Positions 1 through 8,399 of a stretch of 64,000 nt of DNA are shown piece by piece. Numbering within the stretch: the first letter of the stretch is position 1; the number at the start of each line of letters is the position of its first letter. The stretch is from contig NW_026016728.1 of assembly GCF_020379485.1 (NCBI RefSeq), positions 33,844 through 97,843 on the forward strand, written 5' to 3'. The stretch is from Brassica napus. Taxonomy: Eukaryota > Streptophyta > Magnoliopsida > Brassicales > Brassicaceae. The notes beneath the pieces are model-generated. The model was not told where the DNA came from, did no database searches, and saw nothing but the letters and a program-made list of their open reading frames with translations. A program made the translations under genes and the position numbers.

Positions 1-549
1 AGGTTTGCTCTTGTTCAACACTTCAAATGGAGACAGATTCTTCAATATCTTGGTTGGAACCCGGTTGATGAGATAGCAAGCAGTCTGAACAGCATCACTC
101 CAAAAACGTTTTGGGACATTTGCATGAAACATCATTGATCTAGCAACCTCCATCAAGTGCCTGTTCTTCCTCTCAGCTACACCATTCTGCTGTGGTGTAT
201 AAGGACAGCTAGTCTGATGCACAATCCCATGCTTGGCTAGATGACTCTTGAAGGCATTGCTGATGTATTCACCTCCATTATCTGATCTCAGTACCTTCAC
301 AGTAGCATTGTATTGATTAGATACATATGCTTGGAAGTTCATAAATGCTTCTAGCACCCTATCTTTAGATGGAAGCAATGTAAGCCAAGTATACTTAGAC
401 TTCTCATCAATGAATGTCACAAAGTACTTCTGGCTATCTCTAGACAAACAAGGAGCAGTCCACACATCTGAATGAACTAGATCAAAGCAATGCTCATAAG
501 TAGTTTCTGATGTTGGAAAAACAGTCCTACAATGCTTTCCTAATATGCA
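1..549 (-). pseudogene. C1 pol fragment: integrase core
   Basis: Reading leftward from 549, the conceptual protein is the copia integrase. It starts at the GKHC part of the HHCC zinc finger, then carries the first catalytic Asp in HSDVW, the second in RSDNGGEY and the catalytic Glu in NGVAERKNR, and it leaves the window at PFEVLNKSKP. No stop or frameshift is seen in this stretch. The upstream part of the same frame is at 5979-6687, beyond the C2 insertion. It is about 90% alike at protein level to the matching parts of C4 (29863-30762) and C5. It is called a pseudogene because the element is split and lacks gag. Confidence 0.88.
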
Positions 550-554
550 TGCTT

Positions 555-1037
555 TATACACTTTTGTGTATTAGAGCATGATTCAACCAATCAGGGATAA
601 TCAGATGAAAAGATTAAAGAGATTAAGAGATTTTAGAGAGAATAAAGAGAGAGAGACTCAAAACTCCATTAATTAATAACTGATGAGGTTTACAAGTATT
701 AATAGAGAGAGCAACAAGGAAATTCGAAATGGATAAGCATGTGTAGTCAAAGGACAGGCTGGAACTCCTTTTGAATCACTTGGCTGTGCTTTCTCACATG
801 CTTGCATTAGTATAAAGGCAACTTCTCCTTTCCAGCATCATACAGGCTGTCAAAGTGATCCCTTATCCTTCCTTATCCTTCCTTATCTTCTTTGGTCGAG
901 TTTCCTCTCTTCTCTTCACTAAGTTACCTTCTCATCCCATCAGATAACTTCCCCAAGTAGTTACTGTGGTAAAAATAAAGTTACCACAGTAAAACTCTAA
1001 AGTTACTGTCTCAGCCTCCTTGGTCTTCATCTCAATA
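555..1037 (-). repeat. C2 3' LTR
   Basis: 483 bp, in minus sense starting TATTGAG and ending GTGTATA. U3 carries an inverted repeat of 12-bp arms, TTACTGTGGTAA against TTACCACAGTAA, around 960-995. A short CCTTAT-type tandem run lies near 862-890. The conserved block TTTGACTACACATGC (minus sense) is at about 738-752, upstream of a weak TATA-like stretch. It pairs with the LTR at 5499-5973. Confidence 0.95.
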
Positions 1038-1147
1038 CTCCCCCTCAAGCTTGACCATGTAGAACAAGTCAAGCTTGGAAACCATGAAGACCTCCCTCAT
1101 TAAAAACCTCACCAAGTAAAACCCATTGGGATAAAACCTTGATGAGG
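1038..1147 (-). other. C2 polypurine tract and 3' double-hairpin RNA element
   Basis: The polypurine tract AGGGGGAG (minus sense) is at 1038-1045, directly against the 3' LTR, and would prime plus-strand DNA synthesis. Next to it a hairpin (1046-1077) has arms CAAGCTTGAC and GTCAAGCTTG. A second hairpin (1107-1147) has arms CCTCATCAAG and CTTGGTGAGG, with CCCAATGGG in its loop. The same two hairpins recur in every element whose 3' end is in this window, with compensatory stem changes (see findings). The tract is established retroelement biology; the function of the hairpins is unknown. Confidence 0.85.
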
Positions 1148-1180
1148 GAAAAAGAGTGGAGACTCCATGGTTAAAGGGGC

Positions 1181-4100
1181 TCAGCTCCTAGGAGTCAGAT
1201 CAATGAGTCCAAGCCTTGACAGTATGGACTCCATTGTCTTCAATCTCGCTGCCTTAGTAAACACATCTGCAAGCTGATCTTCACTTCTTGTATAACATGG
1301 CAGAATCACTCCTAAGATGATCATCTGCCTCACCTTATGACAATCCACCTCTATGTGCTTTGTTCTCTCATGAAACACTGAGTTGGAGGCAATGTGGATA
1401 GCTGCTTGATTGTCACAATGCATAGTCATAGGAGTACTCTGCTCAATCTCTAGATGCTTCAAGATCCCCTTGATCCACACCAACTCGTTTGTCAGCTTCA
1501 GCATGGCTCTATACTCAGCTTCAGCACTTGAACAAGAGATAACCTTCTGCTTCTTACTCTTCCAAGTAACCAAGTTTCCTCCAATGAATGTACAATACCC
1601 AGTAGTTGATCTCCTGTCCACTCTATCTCCTGCCCAATCAGCATCACAATACCCAACCACTTCTGTACTGCCATTACAACCCATCCAAACTCCTTGTCCA
1701 GTCGTCCCACTCAGATACCTCAGTATCCTATCAACCATCTTCCAGTGATGGACCTTTGGCGCCTGCATATGCTGACTCACTTGGTTCACAGCAAAACATA
1801 TATCTGGTCTGGTGATGGTCAAGTAGATCAGCTTGCCAACCATCTTCCTGTATAGCTTAGGATCTTCAAACAGCTGCTTCTCTTCAACCTCCCCCTCACG
1901 CAGAACTTTATATCCCTCCTCAAGGGGTGTCTTAGCTATCTTTCCTCCAAGCACATCAGTCTCCTTCAACATATCCATAGTATACTTCCTTTGAGACAGA
2001 AACAAACCCTCCTTTGATCTGCATATCTCAATGCCCAGAAAATACTTCATCTCTCCCAAATCCTTGATGTCAAACACAGATTTGAGAAACTCCTTAGTAG
2101 CCTGAATCCCTGCCTTATCACTTCCTGTGATAATCAAATCATCCACATACACTAGAATCACAATGCTCCCTGAAGGTCCTGTCAAGGTGAAGAGAGTGTG
2201 ATCTAGTTCAGACTTCCTAAAGCTCTCCCATTGAGTGTTGTACTCAGCTTCCTGTACCAAGCTCTAGGTGATTGTTTCAACCCATATATTGCTTTCTTCA
2301 ATCTCAAAACATTCCCTGGCTTTACTAGATGCTCAAGACCAGGAGGTGGATGCATGTATACTTCATCTTCAAGTTCACCTTGCAAGAAAGCATTCTTCAC
2401 ATCCATTTGCCACAAATCCCACTCCAAGTTTGTTGCAATAGATAACACAATTCGAATTGTGTGAAGCTTGGCCACTGGTGCAAAAGTATCAATGTAATCT
2501 TCCCCATAAGTCTGTGTAAATCCTCTTGCAACCAGCCTAGTCTTGCGCCTATCTATCTCCCCATTTGCAAGGTACTTGATGGTGAAGATCCATCTGCTTG
2601 AAACTGCCTTCTTCCCTTTAGGTAACTCACTCTCATACCAAGTATCATTCCTGATCATTGCATCCCTTTCATCTCCTACTGAATCTCTCCAAGCCTTGTG
2701 CTTCATAGCTTCTTCATAAGATCTTGGTATCTCATTCTCATCCAAGTTACACATAAACACCATGTGCTCTTCTGGAAACTCAGCAAAGGAACACACGGCT
2801 TGAGAGGGATGCTCCACAGCCTGGGCATTGTAGTACACTCTCGTGTTTACCCAGTTGGAAGGATCCCTCCTCCTTGTGCTCCTCCGCAAGGTCTCAACCT
2901 GTTCTTCAGCCTGAACATTCTCTTGTGCTTCCTCTCTTAAACCAGTAGGTTCTCCCTGCTCATTTCCACCTGACTGAGCTCCACTCTCTACTTCCTGTGT
3001 CTCCTCCTGATCATGCTGACCTGAATCCTCTTGGTTATGCTCCTGCTCCCCTGATTCAGATCCATTCCCCCTCTCATGATCAAGAGGAGTTGTTCCTCCA
3101 GCTTCTCCAGCTTGATTAGAAGGTCCTGTTCTTCCTGGTTCCTGATCTTGGGATAATCCTATCCCTAGCCTCTCCAACAACACCCTCAATGTTGTTGCCT
3201 TCTCTGATGGAGCTCGGGACAGATCCTCTAGGTCTTCCCATTTCTTCTCCTCATAATACCCTTTAGACTCAACAAACTTCACTTCTCTAGATACCATAAC
3301 CCTCCTAGTTTTTGGATCATAACATTTGTAGCCTTTCTGAGTGATTGAGTACCCAATGAACATAGCTTTAGTACTCTTTGCTTCTAGCTTGTTCCTTCTT
3401 TCTCCGGGAATCATCACATAACATAAGCACCCAAAGACTCTCAAATGATCAATGTGTGGCTTGGCCTTGTTTAATACTTCAAAGGGAGACAGTTTCTTCA
3501 AGACCCGGGTTGGCACTCTATTGATGAGATAGCAAGCAGTCTGAACAGCATCACTCCAAAACCTCTTAGGGACATTCATGTGGAACATTATTGATCTCGC
3601 AACCTCCATCAAATGTCTGTTCTTCCTCTCAGCCACCCCATTTTGTTGTGGTGTGTAAGGACAGCTAGTTTGTTGCACAATCCCATGCTTTGCAAGATGA
3701 CTCTTGAAAGCATTGCTAGTGTATTCTCCTCCATTATCAGACCTCAGAATCTTCACAGTGGCATTGTACTGGTTAGTAACATATGCTTGGAAGTTCATGA
3801 AGGCTTCTAGGACTCTGTCTTTGGAGGGAATCATGGTGATCCATGTGTACTTTGACTTCTCATCAATGAAAGTCACAAAGTACTTATGGCTGTCTCTAGA
3901 CATACAGGGAGCTGTCCACACGTCTGAATGCACCAGATCAAAGCAATTCTCATATCTGGTTTCTGATGTTGGGAAGACAGTCCTACAGTGCTTTCCAAGT
4001 ATACAAGCTTCACACTCCAAGTGATTGAACGCCATACTTGGTAGAATCAGTTCAATTGCCTTGGCATGAGGATGTCCCAGCCTTGCATGCCATGTGAGAT

Positions 4101-5358
4101 TATCACACCTATCCGTTGTGCTGCTTAAACACACAGACTCCACAGGACTAGGCGCCTCAGTTGTTTGGAGATGATAGAGCTGATGCTTGCTGTCTCCTCT
4201 GCCAATAACTCTTCCAGTCTTCAAATCCTGGAACTCAACTTCATTTGGTCTGAAAACCACTTGACAATCCAGATCAACTGTAGCCTTCTTAACTGAGATT
4301 AGATTGGATGTAAACTGAGGTAGGTAGAAGGCAGTGGAGTTCTTCTCAAACAGCTTGAGGTTTCCCACTCCTTCTATTGGGATCCTGGTACCATTGGCTA
4401 TCATGACACTCCCTGTTGCTGCTTTAACCTCACTGATTAGTCTCTTGTCACTGATCATGTGGTGTGTTGCTCCAGAGTCAATGATGATGGGTTTAGATGT
4501 GGATGCTTTGGCAGGAGCACCCAGACTCCGGGTCGTAGCCAAAGCATACACATGCTTAACCAAATCATCCCATTCCTTCTTTGTCACACACTCATCTGCC
4601 CTCTTGGTATCCATTCCTCTCATATCCGCACTGTCTCCTACTGTTTCTCCCATGTAAGCTGAGTATGAACACTCTCCTATAACCATCTGCTGAAGTTCAT
4701 CCTTGATTCTCTTCAAGATTACACTCATCCTGTCACTTAAGTGCTCAGACTCGCTATCCTTTTTCCATGCCCTTCTCTTCATTAACCACTCCTTAGAAAG
4801 TTTTCTCAACCTTCCCCTCTTACAGCTTGTACCTCCCTTCCATCTTTCTGGCTTCCTGTTCATTTCCCACACATCACAAGTATATTTAACAAGCTCACAT
4901 ACCTCTTCCATAAGGAAGCTGAAGATCACATCTTGCTTCCTCCTTTCTTGACAACATCTCGGATTTGATGTGTGTGTCTTCACCACATCTAGCTCTGACC
5001 ATACTTCTCTCAGCCTTCCCACAAGCTGATAACACTCATCCTTTCCTTGTCTCAAGCCGCGGATCACCCCTCTGTCCTCAACGACTCTCACAAGCTTGGA
5101 CTTGCCTAAAGTTGCTTCAATCTCACTCTTTGTAGTGTTTCCTTGAACAACTCCATTTCCCAGCTTCAGACCTCTTGTCTGACCTTCTTCAGTAGCCATT
5201 TCCATGAAAGGTTTCCCCTTTCCATGACTACTCCATAACCCACAGCTTTCCAAAGCTCTCTTTGCCCATCTTGACCAATCGCCATCCCTCTCTTCTTCAA
5301 GCTCCATGGTTGTACTAGATCTGTGCTTCATTTCCATGTTGAGATAGTTTGAATCCAT
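1181..5358 (-). pseudogene. C2 gag-pol polyprotein, broken by a 1-nt deletion in RT
   Basis: Copia gag-pol on the minus strand. The start is ATG at 5358 ([10 protein letters not shown]). The first frame runs to 2203 and holds a divergent Gag, the protease motif DSGATHHM (about 4480), the integrase zinc finger and Asp/Asp/Glu core, and the first half of RT. The second frame (from about 2225 to the stop at 1181) holds the RT active site YVDD (2138-2149) and RNase H (DADWAGD, SSAEAEYRA). C6 has one frame here; C2 lacks one base in the GGC codon around 2220-2223, which shifts the frame just before the YVDD block. A 3-nt in-frame loss near 2875 is harmless. Gag has no CCHC zinc knuckle, as in C6. 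Confidence 0.93.
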
Positions 5359-5480
5359 CAGAATATCTCACACCACTCAGATAATAAAGACCAGAACTCA
5401 AGAACACCAAGAACACTCAAGAACACTCAAGAACACCCAGATTTTTATGAAAAACGAAATCACACTCTCCCCTTTTTAGC

Positions 5481-5498
5481 AACCTGGCTCTGATACCA
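5481..5498 (-). other. C2 primer-binding site (initiator tRNA-Met)
   Basis: In minus sense it reads TGGTATCAGAGCCAGGTT, an 18-nt complement of the 3' end of plant initiator tRNA-Met as I recall that tRNA. It directly abuts the 5' LTR, with no spacer. Confidence 0.93.
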
Positions 5499-5973
5499 TA
5501 TACACTTTTGTGTATTAGAGCATGATTCAACCAATCAGGGATAATCAGATGAAAAGATTAAAGAGATTTTAGAGAGAATAAAGAGAGAGAGACTCAAAAC
5601 TCCATTAATTAATAACTGATGAGGTTTACAAGTATTAATAGAGAGAGCAACAAGGAAATTCGAAATGGATAAGCATGTGTAGTCAAAGGACAGGCTGGAA
5701 CTCCTTTTGAATCACTTGGCTGTGCTTTCTCACATGCTTGCACTAGTATAAAGGCAACTTCTCCTTTCCAGCATCATACAGGCTGTCAAAGTGATCCCTT
5801 ATCCTTCCTTATCCTTCCTTATCTTCTTTGGTCGAGTTTCCTCTCTTCTCTTCACTAAGTTACCTTCTCATCCCATCAGATAACTTCCCCAAGTAGTTAC
5901 TGTGGTAAAAATAAAGTTACCACAGTAAAACTCTAAAGTTACTGTCTCAGCCTCCTTGGTCTTCATCTCAATA
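5499..5973 (-). repeat. C2 5' LTR
   Basis: 475 bp, nearly identical to 555-1037 apart from an 8-bp deletion and one substitution (cactag against cattag). It drives the element leftward. The flanking target duplication TGCTT is at 5974-5978. Confidence 0.95.
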
Positions 5974-5978
5974 TGCTT

Positions 5979-6778
5979 CACACTCCAAGTGATTAAATGA
6001 CATATTAGGAATTATCAATTCAATCGCACGAGCATGAGGATGACCCAATCTAGCATGCCAAGTAATACTATCAATCTTCTCATAAGTACTACTCAAACAC
6101 ATAGAATCAAAGGGGTTAGAAATCTTAGCCAATTGGAGCTGGTATAGATTATTCTTGCTGTCTCCTCTCCCAATGACCCTTCCAGTCTTCAAATCTTGGA
6201 ACTCAACATCATCTGGCCTGAATACTACTTGACAGCCAAGATCAATCGTGGCTTTCCTCACAGATACCAGATTTGAAGCAAACTGTGGCATGTAGAAGGC
6301 ATTTGAGTCTTTGTCAAATAGCTTGAGCTTTCCAACCCCTTCTATTGGAATCCTATCTCCATTGGCTATCATCACACCCCCAGTGGCTTTCTTTACATCA
6401 CTCATTAAGCTTCTGTCACTAATCATGTGATGACTTGCTCCAGAATCAACAATGATGGGTTTGTTGGATGTGGATGCTTTGGCAGGAGCACCTTGTCTCC
6501 GGGTCGTAGCCAAAGCATACACATACTTGACAAACTCATCCCATTCATCCTTTGTGACACGCTCATCCGCTCCTTTGGTCTCTAGCTTCCTCATCACCCC
6601 ACTGCTCTCTACAGATTCTCCCATGTAAGCTGAGTAAGAACACTTGCCCATAAGAATCTGTTGTGCTTCTTCTCTGCCCATCTTCATAGTACCATAGCTA
6701 CCTTGATAACCAGACAGTATGCTTCTCTTCCAACACCTTTCTCTTCACTGCTCCACTAGATTCGTGCTTCATATCCAT
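5979..6778 (-). pseudogene. C1 gag remnant, protease and start of integrase
   Basis: In minus sense a start ATG at 6778 (MDMKHESSG) is followed by only about 26 codons before a stop. A second open stretch (6687 to 5979) then carries the Gag tail SYSAYMGES, the protease motif DSGASHHM (about 6445) and the GAG-pre-integrase zinc finger (HARLGHPH, then C-E-A) up to the C2 insertion. Relative to C2 and C6, roughly 200 residues of Gag core are absent. C1 therefore cannot make particles and would need Gag in trans. The apparent stop at 5968 is only the junction with C2. Confidence 0.85.
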
Positions 6779-6855
6779 GTTTCCACCAGAGAATCTCAAA
6801 TAAACCCAGCCACAAAAGAATAGACAACACACATACCCAGAAACCTCAATAATCC

Positions 6856-6897
6856 CAAGAACACTCAAGAACACTCAAGAACACTCAAGAACACTCT
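6856..6897 (-). repeat. Decamer repeats in the C1 leader
   Basis: About four tandem copies of AAGAACACTC (plus sense) lie between the PBS and gag. Shorter versions occur at the same place in C2 (5398-5437), C5 (29261-29299) and C6 (19634-19667, plus strand). Confidence 0.7.
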
Positions 6898-6938
6898 GAT
6901 TTTGAGAAAAAGAAATCACACTCACCCCCTTTTTTGCC

Positions 6939-6956
6939 AACCTGTCTCTGATACCA
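6939..6956 (-). other. C1 primer-binding site, one mismatch
   Basis: Same 18-nt site as in the other elements but with AGAGACAGG instead of AGAGCCAGG (minus sense), a single change within the tRNA-complementary region. It abuts the 5' LTR at 6957. Confidence 0.88.
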
Positions 6957-7185
6957 TATACACTTTTGTGTATTAGAGCATGATTCAAATAATCAGAGAT
7001 AATCAGATGAAAAGATTAAAGAGATTAAGAGATTTTAGTGAGAGAATAAAGAGAGAGACTCAAAACTCCATTAATTATTAAAGATGAGGTTTACAACATA
7101 TTTATGTGAGAGAGTCAATACATTTCGAAATCCATAAGATAAGAAAGAGATTCAGAGCATGTGTAGTCAAAGAGAGCCATCCAAA
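6957..7185 (-). repeat. C1 5' LTR, truncated
   Basis: About 229 bp of the U5/R end and part of U3. It matches the 3' LTR of C4 in reverse complement (including TTTCGAAATG and the TTTGACTACACATGC block at about 7157-7171). Homology stops after CCATCCAAAA, where C4 continues with other sequence. The rest of U3 was deleted together with the start of L1. Confidence 0.88.
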
Positions 7186-7200
7186 AATAGGGCACTGGTG
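7181..7200. other. Repair-type deletion junction between C1 and L1
   Basis: C1 LTR sequence ends in CCAAAA and L1 LTR sequence resumes at GAAGTGTGG. The intervening CAAAAATAGGGCACTGGTG (7182-7200) is an exact 19-nt copy of 7386-7404, about 200 bp further into the L1 LTR. It shares five bases with the C1 end and TG with the L1 end. This looks like templated filler at a deletion breakpoint. Confidence 0.75.
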
Positions 7201-7978
7201 GAAGTGTGGTGCAAAGATAGGGCCAAGTCCAGGAGGGACTTAGAAGAGTATTTGGGCGAGTGTGCAAACTTAGGGACTGGCTGTACGGATTTGGTATGGA
7301 CGTTGTACGGACCGTACGGATCCGTACGGACCGAGACATCCCGAAAGTTCACCAGTCAACCATTTGAGCACATTTGGAGTTGGTGCAAAAATAGGGCACT
7401 GGTGAAACTCTTAAGAGAAGAAGACAAAGGAGAGGCTGGCGAGTGACAGGCTGGAAAGGAGAGTCTCTTGCTGTAAAGTAAAAGCAAAAGGAGACCATGT
7501 ATCTAGCAAAAGAAGTGGGCAGATTCATGGGAGCCTTTAGCTAGCCAATAAGGAGCCAGCCTTCCCTTGACCAGATTCAAATGGACCAATTATCCATCAG
7601 GAACAGCACAGCCACGACCAAGACCATCTGTCCATCTCATCCATTCATTTAAATTCAAGTTATAACAGCCCTTAGATTTAGGTTTATGATTGCAAGTTGT
7701 AAAGAGCATATATAAGCTCATAAGTGATGTTTTGTAACTCTTAAGTGAGTAAGGGGGTTTCCCTTCTCCTTCTCTAATCTGAAACACTTTCTCTTAGTCT
7801 CTCTAGTCTCTCATCCTGAATCTCTATACACGTTCTCAGTCTTGTTACTAATCTCTTAAACACTTAGACACACAAACACTCATTAAACTTCCTTTCTCTC
7901 AAATCGCTTCCAAGCTCTCTCTCTTTACCCATTTGGGTTTCATACACACATACAACCTGAGTACTCTTAAATCTCATA
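7199..7978 (+). repeat. L1 5' LTR, 5'-truncated
   Basis: It lacks roughly the first 170 bp present in the 3' copy. It contains a GTACGG/CCGTAC palindrome cluster (7282-7332), a TATA-like box CATATATAAG at about 7708-7717 and a pyrimidine-rich R/U5 ending CTTAAATCTCATA. Confidence 0.92.
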
Positions 7979-7996
7979 TGGTATCAGAGCCAGGTT
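7979..7996 (+). other. L1 primer-binding site
   Basis: TGGTATCAGAGCCAGGTT, complementary to initiator tRNA-Met, immediately after the LTR. A working primer site in an element with no coding capacity supports trans-mobilisation. Confidence 0.93.
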
Positions 7997-8040
7997 CATT
8001 AGAACTTGGTTCCAGCTTCCGCTAAGCTCAAAGCTCACTC

Positions 8041-8349
8041 CCATGCCATTTCCAAACCAAGAAGAAGCTTCATGTTCATTTGGCTGTTCAACCTCTTCAA
8101 GAAGAAGGTGTGCTCATCAATGGCGTCCAGAAGCTGTTCTTGGTCGTTCTCCACTCTCTCATGGTCGTCCTGAAGAAAGAAGGCCATTGGAAGCATGTCC
8201 AAGCCATTCCCATTCACTGTCCAAGAAGAAAGGTGAAAGCTTTCAACTTGTACCTGGTATGGCGACTCAAAAATGAAGAGAGGAGGTGTCTTAGGCATGG
8301 TGGGTTCAAGAGAAAGGTCCATGAAAGAAGGAGATGTAGGAGTTGACAC
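8041..8349. other. Overlapping small ORFs near the L1 5' end, function unclear
   Basis: About 300 bp just downstream of the PBS, where gag would start, are open in several frames: plus-strand ATG at 8043 (77 codons), a second plus frame through 8346 (basic, LKKEG...RRKVKAF...RRRCRS), and a minus-strand frame 8370-8035 (111 codons). All three stay open in L2 (42149-42484), with only three substitutions between the copies. I recognise no family, and three substitutions cannot decide which frame, if any, is selected. Possibly a gag relic or a short leader peptide. Confidence 0.3.
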
Positions 8350-8399
8350 CAACAGCTCGGATCTTCCCATGTACTAAGGAGTTTCAAGGAACTAACACT

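Larger units (their letters stand above)
555..5973 (-). mobile_element. C2: near-complete Ty1/copia element nested in C1
   Basis: 5.4-kb minus-strand element with two LTRs (5' 5499-5973, 475 bp; 3' 555-1037, 483 bp). By eye the LTRs differ by one substitution and one 8-bp indel near 620. It has a PBS for initiator tRNA-Met, a polypurine tract and a 5-bp target duplication TGCTT. Its LTR termini are TA..TA. The closest relative in the window is C6, whose uninterrupted frame aligns along its whole length. C2 is inactivated by a single-base deletion in RT. The near-identical LTRs indicate a recent insertion. Confidence 0.95.
1..7185 (-). mobile_element. C1: Ty1/copia LTR retrotransposon, left end outside window, split by C2
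   Basis: Minus-strand copia element. Its body lies at 1-554 and 5974-7185; C2 occupies 555-5973. The target duplication TGCTT flanks C2 at 550-554 and 5974-5978, and removing C2 plus one copy restores the integrase zinc-binding frame. The order right to left is 5' LTR (6957-7185), PBS, a remnant leader and gag, protease and integrase. RT, RNase H and the 3' LTR lie beyond position 1. The 5' LTR is cut at about 7185 where L1 begins. Its LTR matches the 3' LTR of C4 (53016-53417), so C1 and C4 are one family in opposite orientation. The gag core is missing. Confidence 0.9.

Noticed and set aside
2200..2262. Programmed frameshift in C2
   Set aside because: It lies inside RT, and the sister copy C6 reads through in one frame; a 1-nt deletion explains it.
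1410..4951. Plus-strand open frames opposite C2 gag-pol, and similar antisense frames opposite C3-C8
   Set aside because: They mirror the codon structure of the real minus- or plus-strand polyprotein and recur at the same place in every copy.
7979..7996. tRNA gene fragment
   Set aside because: Only the 18 nt complementary to the tRNA 3' end are present and they always abut an LTR; this is a primer-binding site.
8035..8370. A definite protein-coding gene in L1
   Set aside because: Three overlapping frames are equally open and no family is recognised; kept only as an unresolved open segment.
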